The notes beneath the pieces were generated by a model. That model searched no databases, was not told the DNA's origin, and saw only the letters and a program-made list of their open reading frames with translations. Shown here piece after piece: positions 49,991-59,235 of a stretch of 64,000 nucleotides of DNA. This stretch comes from Treponema sp. (lineage in GTDB: Bacteria > Spirochaetota > Spirochaetia > Treponematales > Treponemataceae). Location: NCBI GenBank assembly GCA_016281495.1, contig JAEEIU010000045.1, positions 1 to 64,000 of the forward strand, in the 5' to 3' direction. A program made the translations under genes and the position numbers. Position 1 is the stretch's first letter. Every line of letters begins with the position of its first letter.

Positions 49991-51660
49991 ATTTTTCAAT
50001 TGAAAGACCCTGGGTTCTGTACGGCCTGCTTCTTCTTATTCCATACGTATACTTCATGTCCTCCCGTTTTGCAAGGATCATGAAAAACCTTGGTCCACAC
50101 CGTTCCCTGGCAAAGGATTCTGCTGTGTTTACGCGAACAAGGTCAAGTTTTGTTCCAAGCACGTTCTTGCGCTGTCTTGCATGGGTAATGATTGTTCTGG
50201 GTGCTGCAGGCATTTCCTGGGGTGCAAATTATGTCCCCGTTCAGAAAAACGGTCGTGCGCTTTCCCTGGTGTTTGACATTTCACACAGCATGGAGGCTGA
50301 GGATGCTCCAGGTGACATGACACGCCTCAGGGCCGCCGCAAATTACGCTGACAGTCTTCTTGAGCACATTCCATATACATCAGTTTCCGTTGTCCTAGCA
50401 AAGGGTGAGGGTGTTGTTGCCATTCCTCTTACCGAGGACCTGGAATCTGTAAGGACCCTGCTTTATTCCCTTTCTCCTAATCTTATGACAGCCGCAGGAA
50501 GTTCACTTGGAAAAGGCATTGAGACCGCAATCAATTCGTTCCCGGTTCAATCTTCCCAGTCAGGTACGATATGGCTTTTTACGGACGGAGAGGAAACGGA
50601 CGGAACCCTGGCAAATGCACTTACAGAGGCAATGAAGTTTGGAATTCCCGTAACGGTAATCGGCTTCGGTTCAGAAAGGGAAATCTCGGTTCTGGCAGGA
50701 GACGGCAAGACTCAGGTAAAGACAGCCTTGCGTTCAGAGTCGCTTGAGCAGACCATTGCGACAGTAAAGGAAAAATACCTTCAAAAGGCAGGAGACTCTC
50801 CTACAACCCCTGATCTTTTTTATATAGATGCATCTGTACTTGGTTCGGCCAACAAAGTGCTCGACAGCTTTGCAAAAAAGGCCCCGGGCAGTTCATGGCA
50901 GAATCAGGTTTATGGCAGCGATGATGAAACTTCCGTGGTTTATGAACTGGAAACAGTTGACCGCCATAATCTTTTTATCCTGCTAGCAATTGTGTTTATT
51001 GCCGCTTCGTTCATATTCGGAGAGCTTACGATTCCAGTGTCCTACCTCAAGAAAAAAAGGATTTTTGCTTCTTCCGTGCTTGCAATGACCTTCCTTCTTT
51101 CTGGATGTTCGGAGGACATAGCGGATGGTGCAAGCATTCTGTCAGGCAAACTCAACTGGAACAGGAAAAAATATCAGGATTCCGTGGCATCGTTCATGTC
51201 TGTGGCGGAAAATGCAGAGGAAAGGGGAGACAGCGCGGTAAAGGATTATGCACTCTATAATCTTGCAACAACCTACCTGATGCAGAACGAAAATGAGGCG
51301 GCGGAAAAACGCTACAAGGAAATATCACCTGATGCAGATGAAAAAATCAAATTTTCAACACTTTACAATCTGGGAATTCTGTCACACCGCAACGGAGACT
51401 ATGCAAAGGCCGCTGACTATTTTAAGAATGCCCTTCTTGTGGACAGCACGAACATGAATGCAAAGATAAACCTTGAGCTGTCTTTGAACGAGGTAGAGAC
51501 TCATGCCCGTGTACAGGAACAGGTGCTGACTCCGGTTACGCAGAATACCGATGAGCCCAACGCAAGCGAGAATTCACTATATTCAACCATAAGGGAGGAT
51601 GAACAAAACCGATGGAAAAACCAGCAGCAGGAAACAGAAAGTTCGGAATTGGATTACTAG
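49987..51660 (+). CDS. BatB-BatC fusion: VWA domain plus lipobox and TPR repeats
   Basis: Residues 1-345 are BatB-like: two membrane segments (about 10-23 and 62-82), VWA with MIDAS DISHS, AAGSSLG and FTDGEE, and a third segment (about 328-346). At 355-374 a lysine cluster, hydrophobic run and LLSGC look exactly like a lipoprotein signal, followed by tetratricopeptide repeats (about 395-500) as in BatC. So two genes appear joined in frame, keeping the second one's export signal. AGGAGG precedes ATG 49987, overlapping batA as ATGA. Confidence 0.88.
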   Translation: MNFSIERPWVLYGLLLLIPYVYFMSSRFARIMKNLGPHRSLAKDSAVFTRTRSSFVPSTFLRCLAWVMIVLGAAGISWGANYVPVQKNGRALSLVFDISHSMEAEDAPGDMTRLRAAANYADSLLEHIPYTSVSVVLAKGEGVVAIPLTEDLESVRTLLYSLSPNLMTAAGSSLGKGIETAINSFPVQSSQSGTIWLFTDGEETDGTLANALTEAMKFGIPVTVIGFGSEREISVLAGDGKTQVKTALRSESLEQTIATVKEKYLQKAGDSPTTPDLFYIDASVLGSANKVLDSFAKKAPGSSWQNQVYGSDDETSVVYELETVDRHNLFILLAIVFIAASFIFGELTIPVSYLKKKRIFASSVLAMTFLLSGCSEDIADGASILSGKLNWNRKKYQDSVASFMSVAENAEERGDSAVKDYALYNLATTYLMQNENEAAEKRYKEISPDADEKIKFSTLYNLGILSHRNGDYAKAADYFKNALLVDSTNMNAKINLELSLNEVETHARVQEQVLTPVTQNTDEPNASENSLYSTIREDEQNRWKNQQQETESSELDY

Positions 51661-53003
51661 TCCTCTTTTTAATTCAGATATTGCCTGTATTTTGGGCGCC
51701 TGATGTAAACGCATTGTCATGGGCCTATGTCCAGAGCCTTAGGTTCAAGCGGGTTGAAAATTATTTCTACACGGCCACTGACTGTTCCTTTACATTGAAC
51801 ATAGAGAATGTCCCGCCGGAAAAGGTGACTGTCTCGGTTAACGATGTTCCTGAGGGAGTAAGCTTTGTCGGTTCAAGCAAGATAGCTTACATGCCCTACT
51901 CAAATGCCTCAAGCGAGCAGTATGGAACAACCCTTACGCTTTCTTTCAGGTTTGACCAGCCGGGTGTGTATCAGATAAAGGCGATTGATGTCCGTATTGA
52001 TGAGACTTATGCCAAGATTCCAGTGGATGCTGTTGAGGTGTATGAGCATCCCAACACCGTGCGGCCAAAGATATTCCTTTCTTTTGAAAGTCCCAACGTG
52101 CAGGTTTCAGGCAAGAAGATAACCGTAAACGCAAATGAGCATATCATTTTCAGGATGCTGATTCAAAATGCGATTCAGGTCCTCAAGTTTGACTGGAACC
52201 TTCCTGAAGATTCCCTTTTTAAACGGCTTGATTATACGGACCTTAGCGAAAAAGTAAATCCAGGTGATTTTACCCCGGAAAAGATAGCGATAGCACTTTT
52301 TGACTGGCAGCCCCTTAAACCCGGAACCTATGATTTCCCTGAGTTTGATATTGTCGCCACATCCTATGGAGGAATCCGTTATGATGTCGCGTCTCCTGAT
52401 TATACTATAGAGGTGCTAGAGGCTGTTGATGCGCCTGTAAATGACGAGCAGGACAAGGGCCTTTTTGCCTATGCCTTTGTAAGTCCTCCATCTTCACAGG
52501 AAGCGGTTCAGGAAAAGACAGTGGAGGAAGTTCCTGTTGACAGGCTCTATGAACTTTATACAAAAGAGCGCCATTCAATAGTGCTTTTCTCCTCTGCCCA
52601 TTATGAGCGTATGGCACTGGAGGAGGAGCTGGGCTTTTCTTCCATAGTCCACATGCCGAGCATGCCCCTCTTTATCCTGGTGTGGGTTTTGTGCATTTCC
52701 TGCCTTGTTGCCACAATCGTGCTCTTCATACTCAAGAAAATTCCTCATGCGTCTGTTTGTGCGGTCCTGTTCATACTTCTTCTGGCATCGGGAATCCTTT
52801 ACGGCCACCAGATATCAAAGAAATACGGAATTTACGAGGGCGGAGAGATTTATTCAATTCCCGAAAGCGCAGGCGGTTCCGGAATAGACATGCCAAAGGG
52901 CAGTACGGTACTGGTAAAGCACAGTGCTGCGGGATGGCTTTATGTCGTGTTCAACGATACCTACGGTTGGGTTCCTGAAGACACTGTACGCTTGATCCAA
53001 TAG
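51612..53003 (+). CDS. BatD-like exported protein with C-terminal SH3-like domain
   Basis: The N-terminal signal or anchor (about residues 12-35) is followed by several Ig-like strands with NIENVPPEKVTVSVNDVPEG (BatD 'oxygen tolerance' pattern), two membrane segments (about 353-375 and 380-398), then a compact domain of about 60 residues ending GWLYVVFNDTYGWVPEDTVR, a clear SH3b shape. The gene overlaps batB-batC by 49 bases in another frame. The wall-type SH3 end on the last Bat protein suggests that the complex touches peptidoglycan or a periplasmic partner. Confidence 0.8.
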   Translation: MEKPAAGNRKFGIGLLVLFLIQILPVFWAPDVNALSWAYVQSLRFKRVENYFYTATDCSFTLNIENVPPEKVTVSVNDVPEGVSFVGSSKIAYMPYSNASSEQYGTTLTLSFRFDQPGVYQIKAIDVRIDETYAKIPVDAVEVYEHPNTVRPKIFLSFESPNVQVSGKKITVNANEHIIFRMLIQNAIQVLKFDWNLPEDSLFKRLDYTDLSEKVNPGDFTPEKIAIALFDWQPLKPGTYDFPEFDIVATSYGGIRYDVASPDYTIEVLEAVDAPVNDEQDKGLFAYAFVSPPSSQEAVQEKTVEEVPVDRLYELYTKERHSIVLFSSAHYERMALEEELGFSSIVHMPSMPLFILVWVLCISCLVATIVLFILKKIPHASVCAVLFILLLASGILYGHQISKKYGIYEGGEIYSIPESAGGSGIDMPKGSTVLVKHSAAGWLYVVFNDTYGWVPEDTVRLIQ

Positions 53004-53012
53004 GTGGCGGCC

Positions 53013-53570
53013 ATGGATTTTGGAGACATTCTTAGCCAGTGGGAAGGCGAGCAAAAACAGCAGCGGCAGAAAAAGACGGGGCCTCAGAAATCAAACAAAA
53101 AGGCAAATGCACTCACAAAAGAGCAGCGTGAGCTCCTTAAGCAGGGATATTCCCTTGAACGGCAGATGAACGAGGATAATTCCAGGCGTGCAAATCCCAT
53201 AGAGGTATGGCTCAATCAGCATGGAACCGTGGACAAGGATAAGATAAACGACGAGGCAGAGAGGGAAAATGCCCTTAATGACCGGGAATACCTTAAGAAC
53301 CTTAAACCGGAGGCTGTAATCGATCTGCATGGCCTTACACGGGATGAGGCATGGTCAAGGCTGGATGCGTTTGTAACAGATGCGCAGAGAAGGTCATACA
53401 GGAAGATTCTGATCATACACGGCAAGGGAATGCACACTACAGGCTCAGATCCTGTTCTGGGACCGATGGTAAGGCTTTTCATAGAGAAGGACAAGCGTCT
53501 TGGGGCTTCAGGACATCCTGACAGGAATGGCGGCGGCAACGGGGCAACCTGGGTGCTTTTACGCAGATAA
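53013..53570 (+). CDS. Smr-domain protein
   Basis: A 185-residue protein. The N-terminal part is basic and helical (Gln/Lys-rich), the C-terminal about 90 residues are an Smr domain: AVIDLHGLTRDEAWSRLDAF, ILIIHGKGMHTTG and the final GGNGATWVLLRR. Smr domains are nucleic-acid endonucleases or nicking modules, recently linked to rescue of stalled ribosomes in some bacteria. ATG 53013 follows AGGTGG; a GTG three codons earlier is an alternative. It ends the moxR-bat transcription direction. Confidence 0.88.
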   Translation: MDFGDILSQWEGEQKQQRQKKTGPQKSNKKANALTKEQRELLKQGYSLERQMNEDNSRRANPIEVWLNQHGTVDKDKINDEAERENALNDREYLKNLKPEAVIDLHGLTRDEAWSRLDAFVTDAQRRSYRKILIIHGKGMHTTGSDPVLGPMVRLFIEKDKRLGASGHPDRNGGGNGATWVLLRR

Positions 53571-53691
53571 AAATTTGTTTTTTCTTCATTTTTCACTTGT
53601 TTTTAAAGACGATTTTGAGTACCTTTACCTATGATGGAAGTTTTTCCCGCTTTTTAAGGCAGGAGAAATCTTGGATTTATAAGGAATTTGA

Positions 53692-54291
53692 ATGGACGAT
53701 CTGTATAAGGAACTTGGAGTAGATAAGAATGCCTCTAGCGATGAGATAAAGAAAGCTTACCGCAATCTTGCATTTAAATACCACCCGGACAGAAACGAGG
53801 GCAACAAGGCTGCTGAGGATAAGTTCAAGAAGATAAACGAGGCTTATTCCGTGCTTGGTGATGAGGCAAAACGCCGTCAGTATGACCTTTATGGTTCAAG
53901 CAGCTCACAGTCATATTCATCATCCGGCTCAGGCACCAGTGGTTCCGGATATGGACAAAGCTACGGTACATACGGTCCGTACGGCTCAAACGACTGGAGT
54001 TCCAGTGACAGTGCGTTCTGGGAGTTTTTCAGGCAGGCGGAGAACAGTCAGGATTCGTCACAAAAGAACAACACCTACACATGGACAACGCGCAACACAA
54101 ATACCAAGTATACGCGCCGTCAGGGGGTCACAATGCTCCTTAACGGTCTCCTTCAGGGCATTGCGGGACTTGCGTTCTTTGACCTGTTGATGTGGTTCTT
54201 GCCTGTAAATATTATATGTCTTTGTATTGGTGTCAAGGGATTTGTGAATGCCATAAGGGCATTCAAGTACATTTTCCCCGGCAAAAAGTAA
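53692..54291 (+). CDS. J-domain membrane protein (DnaJ-like)
   Basis: Residues 2-65 form a J domain with the HPD tripeptide (KYHPDRN), so it should stimulate a DnaK-type Hsp70. A Ser/Gly/Tyr-rich linker (about 68-108) replaces the G/F region, there is no zinc domain, and one or two membrane segments end the protein (about 148-190). It is thus a membrane-tethered co-chaperone, perhaps recruiting Hsp70 to the membrane. AAGGAA precedes ATG 53692. Confidence 0.88.
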   Translation: MDDLYKELGVDKNASSDEIKKAYRNLAFKYHPDRNEGNKAAEDKFKKINEAYSVLGDEAKRRQYDLYGSSSSQSYSSSGSGTSGSGYGQSYGTYGPYGSNDWSSSDSAFWEFFRQAENSQDSSQKNNTYTWTTRNTNTKYTRRQGVTMLLNGLLQGIAGLAFFDLLMWFLPVNIICLCIGVKGFVNAIRAFKYIFPGKK

Positions 54292-54312
54292 AATACGGTA
54301 TAATCGGAACCG

Positions 54313-54534
54313 TTAGCGCTCACGGAAGATGATGCGTCCGCGGTTAAGGTCATAAGGGGACAATTCCACTTTTACGGTGTCGCCCGGTACTATACGGATG
54401 TAATGTTTACGCATTTTTCCGCTCAAATGGGCAAGGATAATGTGCTGGTTCTGCAGTTCAACGCGGAACATAGTGTTTGGAAGGGCTTCTTTTACCACAC
54501 CTTCAACTTCGATAGCTTCGTCTTTATTAGCCAC
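54313..54534 (-). CDS. infA: translation initiation factor IF-1
   Basis: A 73-residue S1-like OB fold: [35 protein letters not shown] and the end [13 protein letters not shown] are diagnostic. IF-1 binds the ribosomal A site during initiation. The start codon is GTG 54534 behind GGAGGA. The gene stands alone and not in a ribosomal protein operon. Confidence 0.97.
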   Translation of the reverse strand: MANKDEAIEVEGVVKEALPNTMFRVELQNQHIILAHLSGKMRKHYIRIVPGDTVKVELSPYDLNRGRIIFRER

Positions 54535-54625
54535 AAATTCCTCCAGAATTTATTTGCTTTTTTTAGGATTTATACTTATACTAGTATGTACAAAATAGCA
54601 TAAATTGTCAATAAAGGGGATTTAA

Positions 54626-54982
54626 ATGAAAAAAGACTTTGTCGAAAAACAAAAGAAAAAATTACTTGAGATGAGGGAAGAAATATTAACCAAGCTTAAA
54701 GACCGCCATGAAGAGGCTGCTGTACTGGCTAGCACTTCTGAGCCTGGAGACGAGGTGGACGTGGCATCTACAGCCATAGACGGCAACCTCCTGAATGAGC
54801 TTAGTGATCATGAGACACGACGCCTTAACATGATAAACAATGCCTTGGACCGCATCCAGCAGAATACATATGGCCGCTGCCTCTTGTGTGAAAAGAACAT
54901 TCCGGAAGCACGTCTGGTTGCCATTCCGTATGCACCCTTGTGTGTGGACTGTCAGACCCAGGAAGAAAGGCGGGCCAGATAG
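54626..54982 (+). CDS. DksA/TraR-type zinc-finger protein
   Basis: A 118-residue protein with an N-terminal coiled coil (about residues 4-80) and a C4 zinc finger, YGRCLLCEKNIPEARL ... CVDC (about 86-110). The coiled-coil tip carries acidic residues (EPGDEVDVAS), as DksA does with its catalytic Asp pair, so binding in the RNA polymerase secondary channel is likely. AGGGGA precedes ATG 54626. It is divergent from infA with about 90 bases between. Confidence 0.9.
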   Translation: MKKDFVEKQKKKLLEMREEILTKLKDRHEEAAVLASTSEPGDEVDVASTAIDGNLLNELSDHETRRLNMINNALDRIQQNTYGRCLLCEKNIPEARLVAIPYAPLCVDCQTQEERRAR

Positions 54983-54984
54983 GT

Positions 54985-55842
54985 TTAAGCGTCAAACTTC
55001 TGCATTAAAGACTTGCCGCCGGAAAAATACATGAATTCCGTGTAGCCGGCTTTTTTTGCCAGAAGTATTGCCTTGTCAAAAGCAAAGTCCAGGTGTTCAG
55101 TTGAATGTGCATCTGAACTCAATGTAACGGGAACGTTTTTCTCGTGAAGCATCTCAAGAAGCTCAGGTGAGGGGTAGGGAGAATCAAGTTTTCCCCTTGC
55201 CATCGCACCCGTGTTTATCTCTACGCATACGCCGCTTTTTGCAATGGCATCTGCGGTTTCCTTTATGCAATCCCTGTACCAGCTTTCTTCCTCGTTGAAC
55301 AGCGGATAGGGGGCCTTGGGTGAATTCTGTATCTTGACCAGGTCACAGTGCGCCAGTATCTGAAAATCTCCGGCTTTGAGCATTTCCCTTTCGCATGCAA
55401 AATATTCCTGAACGGCTTTTTTTACATCACCGTTGAACACTCTCTTTATCTGCTCCCTTGCCTTGTCAAAGAATGTATCGACCCCAAAATAACCTTTGCT
55501 CCATGGAACATAATGAACCGCACCTATAAGGTATTCCGGCTTAAGTTCATCTGGATATTGGCTTGGAATGGGACAGCATACACCCTCCACAAAATCTGCC
55601 TCATATCCCAGCATTATTTCAATTTTATCTTTATAGGCTTCTTTTAGCCTCTTGATTTCATTTGCATATGATAAATGGTCACGGCATGAAATGTGCCAGT
55701 CGCTTGAAAACGGATACATTGAATGTGAGCTGAATCCTATGGTGGTAAAGCCCCTCGCCAGGGCCTCCTGAACCATTTCTTCCGGCGTGTTTTTTCCGTC
55801 GCAGAATGTCGTGTGCATGTGGTAGTTAGTCTTTGCTGTCAT
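54985..55842 (-). CDS. hisK: histidinol-phosphatase, PHP family
   Basis: A 285-residue PHP-domain metal phosphatase. Metal ligands are visible in order: NYHMHTTFCDG, FSSHS, GYEADF, GAVHYV, LAHCDLVKI, and the final SSDAHSTEHL. This set fits the HisK/HisJ-type histidinol-phosphate phosphatases, and other his genes occur in the window (hisHF, hisA-IE). AGGAG precedes ATG 55842, 27 bases after the kinase gene, so it is probably in the same transcript as the two-component pair. Confidence 0.85.
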   Translation of the reverse strand: MTAKTNYHMHTTFCDGKNTPEEMVQEALARGFTTIGFSSHSMYPFSSDWHISCRDHLSYANEIKRLKEAYKDKIEIMLGYEADFVEGVCCPIPSQYPDELKPEYLIGAVHYVPWSKGYFGVDTFFDKAREQIKRVFNGDVKKAVQEYFACEREMLKAGDFQILAHCDLVKIQNSPKAPYPLFNEEESWYRDCIKETADAIAKSGVCVEINTGAMARGKLDSPYPSPELLEMLHEKNVPVTLSSDAHSTEHLDFAFDKAILLAKKAGYTEFMYFSGGKSLMQKFDA

Positions 55843-55868
55843 ATATTCTCCTGACAGAACAGTTCATT

Positions 55869-57851
55869 TCAAAGTGTGCTGTTCCATTGCTTTACAAGTT
55901 TTTTTAATTCAATAAAATCCAGGGCAAAGTCTGTTTTTGCGGCTTCCAGTGCCACGGGATTGTTGTCGTGTGCGGCCTGTTCCATTTTTCCTGCAGAGAC
56001 TGCCAGTTTTGAGCTGCTTATAGAGTTGCTGGTCTCTTTTGCTTTTCTTGAAAGCTTTTCCAGGTTTCCGTATTCTTTTTCCTCATGCTCCAGCTTGTCG
56101 TTTATCTGGTTCAACAGGCTTTCTGTTCCGCTTATGTATTCCCTTATCATGGAGAGTGCCCTGTCCCGGCTTTTGTCCGCTTTTCCGATAAAGGATGCTA
56201 TGTCCCATAATCCCGATGACTTGCTGTTCACGCTGGCTATTGTCATTATGTTTCTTGCCTTTGGGAACGAAAGCACCGTGTTCCATTTCTCCAGGATCTG
56301 CTTTACCGTATCCCTTTTGAACGGTTTTACAAGGATGTCGTTTATGCCTATGCTGTGGTATTCTGCAAAATCATTTGAATCGTTGTTTGCCGTGCATGCT
56401 ATGATTATGCCGTTGTATCCCATGTTGCGGATTTCTGATGTAGTATCAAGCCCGCTCTTTACCGGCATGTGGATGTCCATGAAGATAAGGTCGGTGTTGA
56501 ATTTTTCTATTATGCGTTCTATGGCTTCCTGTCCGTTTTCTGCCTGAATCACTGTGGCTCCGAATTTTTCCAGGAATGACACAAGGATTTTTCTGTTTAC
56601 CGGATGATCTTCTGCAACAAGGACCGTTTTTCCCTTCATAAGGGTGTTCTCGTTAGTAAGTGATGAAATCGGATATGTGCTTTCGTTTTCGTCCGTGCGT
56701 TTTGAATCTGCGGGTTCCAGTTCAAACGGCTGGTTAAAGGCTTCTACCAGAGTATTCAGCAGCTGGTTTCTCTTGATCGGCTTGTAAAGGTATCCGTTGA
56801 ACCAGTTCAGGAATTTCATCTTTGCCTCTCCCTTCATCTGTCCCTCTGGAACCATCAGGTAAAGCTTCATGTTGTTGATTTTCGGGTTGCTGTTTATTTC
56901 TGCCGCCAGATACCATCCGTCCATTCCGGGCATTAGCATGTCGATGAACGCAAGCGTAAAAGGATGCCCCTTGTCGTAAGCGTCCAGTAGTTTTTGCAGT
57001 GCCCCATTACCACTGGTTGCCGTTTCCACTGAATGAATGCCAAGGCCTTTCATCTTGTCAACCATGCTCCTGAGTGCCAGACTGTTGTCGTCAACAATCA
57101 GCATGTGGGATGAAGCTGGGGTTTCAAGTTCAAACTGCTTTTCATTACCAAGATTGACGCATGTAAGTGGAATGTTGAACCAGAAGATGGAACCTCCGCT
57201 TGGATTTGTCCTTACTCCGATGGAACCGCCTATAAGGTCAACAATGCTCTTGCATATTGCGAGCCCAAGTCCTGAACCGCCGAACCGTCTTGTCGTGGAT
57301 GCATCAACCTGATAAAACTGCTTGAATATAAGGTCCTGCTTGTCCTCGGGAACACCAACGCCGGAGTCTTCCACCTGAAAACAAAGTGTGTTTTCCAGTC
57401 TTTGGACCGAAACAAAAATGTAGCCTTTCTCGGTGAATTTAACCGCATTTTTGACCAGATTCAAGATTACCTGCTGCATTCGCGTGGGGTCGCCCATTAT
57501 CATCTTTGGAATGTATGGGTCAATGTCGGTGGCTAGCTCAAGTCCTTTTTCAAACGCTTCTATGGCAACCAGGTCAACGACATGTTCAACAAGCTCGGAA
57601 ATGTCAAAGGGAATGTTTTCCATCTGCATCTCGCCTGAATTAAGCTTTGAGACGTCAAGGATGTCGTTTGCAAGCTGAAGAAGAACGTCTGCACTAAACT
57701 GAATCTGCCGTACGTATTCGCGCTGTTCTTTGTTGAGGGGGGTGTCCTGCATCAATTCCGTTGTGCTTACGATTGTCTGCAAGGGTGTCCTAAGTTCGTG
57801 GAGTGTGCTTGCCAAAAATCTTGAGCCGGAAATAACGGAATTGTCGTCCAT
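55869..57851 (-). CDS. hybrid histidine kinase with two receiver domains and a degenerate HPt
   Basis: Order: HisKA with LHELRTPLQ at the very N-terminus (His18), HATPase (about 120-235: NLVKNAVKFT, DSGVGVPED, GGSGLGLAI), receiver 1 (about 248-370, FIDMLMPGMDG), receiver 2 (about 408-530, AEDHPVNRK, FMDIHMPVKSG), then about 100 helical residues resembling HPt. In that last part the phospho-His is not found: the usual A-H-x-L-K-G is replaced by KAKETSNS. There is no sensor, PAS or membrane segment, so input must come from another protein. The response regulator is encoded 4 bases upstream. Confidence 0.9.
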   Translation of the reverse strand: MDDNSVISGSRFLASTLHELRTPLQTIVSTTELMQDTPLNKEQREYVRQIQFSADVLLQLANDILDVSKLNSGEMQMENIPFDISELVEHVVDLVAIEAFEKGLELATDIDPYIPKMIMGDPTRMQQVILNLVKNAVKFTEKGYIFVSVQRLENTLCFQVEDSGVGVPEDKQDLIFKQFYQVDASTTRRFGGSGLGLAICKSIVDLIGGSIGVRTNPSGGSIFWFNIPLTCVNLGNEKQFELETPASSHMLIVDDNSLALRSMVDKMKGLGIHSVETATSGNGALQKLLDAYDKGHPFTLAFIDMLMPGMDGWYLAAEINSNPKINNMKLYLMVPEGQMKGEAKMKFLNWFNGYLYKPIKRNQLLNTLVEAFNQPFELEPADSKRTDENESTYPISSLTNENTLMKGKTVLVAEDHPVNRKILVSFLEKFGATVIQAENGQEAIERIIEKFNTDLIFMDIHMPVKSGLDTTSEIRNMGYNGIIIACTANNDSNDFAEYHSIGINDILVKPFKRDTVKQILEKWNTVLSFPKARNIMTIASVNSKSSGLWDIASFIGKADKSRDRALSMIREYISGTESLLNQINDKLEHEEKEYGNLEKLSRKAKETSNSISSSKLAVSAGKMEQAAHDNNPVALEAAKTDFALDFIELKKLVKQWNSTL

Positions 57852-57855
57852 TTTT

Positions 57856-59094
57856 TTAACTGTTCAGGACTCCAAGGGCCTTTTGGATTATGAGTGCGGG
57901 TTTCTGAGGCTTTACAAGGAAGCTTCTTGCACCAAGACTCAATGCCTGAATTACACCCTCTTTGCTTGTGGGCTGGGAATAAACGATGATTGGAGTTGTA
58001 AATCCCTGCCTCTGAAGGTTCCTGAGGATATCAAGTCCGTTGATGTCGCTAAGGTTCAAATCCATGATTACAACATCAAACTGGTCGTTTGCAATGGATG
58101 ATTGGAATGTAGTGCCGTTTTCAAATACCACAGCCTCTGCATTAATTGCCTTGAACGATGCAACAAGAATATTGCGTGACTGTTCGTCATTGTCTACAAT
58201 GGCAACCTTTATTGTTGAGCTCTTTTGCTCGTCATTCTTTGCTGAACCGCCGTTGTCATTGCCGAAACGTGTGTCGATGGAACTGGGAACAATCTCATCA
58301 TCAGCAAAAAGGATTTTATCTGAAACAATGTCAATTACATCATCCGCGGTGGTGCCGCTGTCCACAAGAGAGTTGAGGATGTCGTTGAGGCTTTCTACAA
58401 CTTCAATTCCATGGTATGCGGGGTGCCCCTCGATAAGGTCGGTTGTAAATTTGTTAAGCGAAAGAACCTTGATGTTTTTAAGCAGGAATGAGCCTATCAA
58501 ATTGTCAAAAAGTATCTCAAGGTTCGTACCGTCAACAAAAGTCAAATCCAAACTGGTCATCATGATGATGATCTTAGGATCGTGCATTTTGTTCTTTTCT
58601 ACAATTTCGTCAAGCTTGTATTTAAGGATTTCGATCTTGTCGCGGTTAAGGCCCTGTGCAATGTCAACAAAGATGATGTTTCCGTTGACATGGGTTTCTA
58701 TTACGCTTGGAGTTTCGTCTATTGTAAGCCTGGTCTTTATGATGCGGCCTATGGCTTCAAAGAATACATCGAACTTTATGGGTTTTGTAAAATAGTTGAA
58801 GACACCGTACTTTGCAAGGTTTGAAATGCTTGAGCGCGGAATCTCCGGACCGACAATCATCATGGGAAGCTTGGCGGCATTCGGTTCTGAAATCTTGTTG
58901 TCAAGGAAGTCCTGTATATGAAGAATGTCTGACTCAACGTCCACGATGACAAGGTCAGGCATCAGGCTCACCATTTTTTGAAAAGCGTCTCGGTTTCCTG
59001 CTGCAGTTTCAACCTTAATCTGCTCGGCGAGTAATCTTTCCTTCAAGAACTCCATAAAAATAGGAGAAGCATCAATCAAAAGAACCTGTTTCAT
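57856..59094 (-). CDS. response regulator with receiver-STAS-like-receiver layout
   Basis: Receiver 1 (about residues 1-120, phospho-acceptor D52 in VIVDVE; only one acid of the acidic pocket, I7-D8), a middle domain (about 132-240) with NIIFVDIAQGLNRDKIEIL and TSLDLTFVDGTNLEILF that resembles STAS anti-sigma-antagonist domains, and receiver 2 (about 290-412, VDNDEQSRN, IMDLNLSDINGLD, KP). There is no DNA-binding output. Together with the sensor-less hybrid kinase just downstream this suggests a protein-protein signalling relay. The promoter predicts a leaderless mRNA. Confidence 0.85.
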   Translation of the reverse strand: MKQVLLIDASPIFMEFLKERLLAEQIKVETAAGNRDAFQKMVSLMPDLVIVDVESDILHIQDFLDNKISEPNAAKLPMMIVGPEIPRSSISNLAKYGVFNYFTKPIKFDVFFEAIGRIIKTRLTIDETPSVIETHVNGNIIFVDIAQGLNRDKIEILKYKLDEIVEKNKMHDPKIIIMMTSLDLTFVDGTNLEILFDNLIGSFLLKNIKVLSLNKFTTDLIEGHPAYHGIEVVESLNDILNSLVDSGTTADDVIDIVSDKILFADDEIVPSSIDTRFGNDNGGSAKNDEQKSSTIKVAIVDNDEQSRNILVASFKAINAEAVVFENGTTFQSSIANDQFDVVIMDLNLSDINGLDILRNLQRQGFTTPIIVYSQPTSKEGVIQALSLGARSFLVKPQKPALIIQKALGVLNS

Positions 59095-59100
59095 ACTAAT

Positions 59101-59129
59101 ATTCTATAGTAACTATGGTATAATTTCAA
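59101..59129 (-). promoter_or_regulatory. promoter giving a leaderless response-regulator mRNA
   Basis: Minus strand TTGAAA (59124-59129), 17-base spacer, TAGAAT (59101-59106), six bases (ATTAGT), then ATG 59094. No Shine-Dalgarno sequence. Confidence 0.7.
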
Positions 59130-59165
59130 GTGATTTTTTGTTTCTGGGGAAAAAGTTTAAAAAAC

Positions 59166-59180
59166 ATCACACGGATTCGA
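59166..59180 (+). repeat. 15-bp inverted repeat, left arm
   Basis: ATCACACGGATTCGA. Its exact reverse complement is at 60562-60576, so the two arms frame the 59236-60489 gene. An 8-bp hairpin GATTTTGC-TAAC-GCAAAATC starts at its inner end (59179-59198). Confidence 0.75.
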
Positions 59181-59235
59181 TTTTGCTAACGCAAAATCCT
59201 TTTAAAGAGTATTTGCCATTCAGATCGGGGAAATG

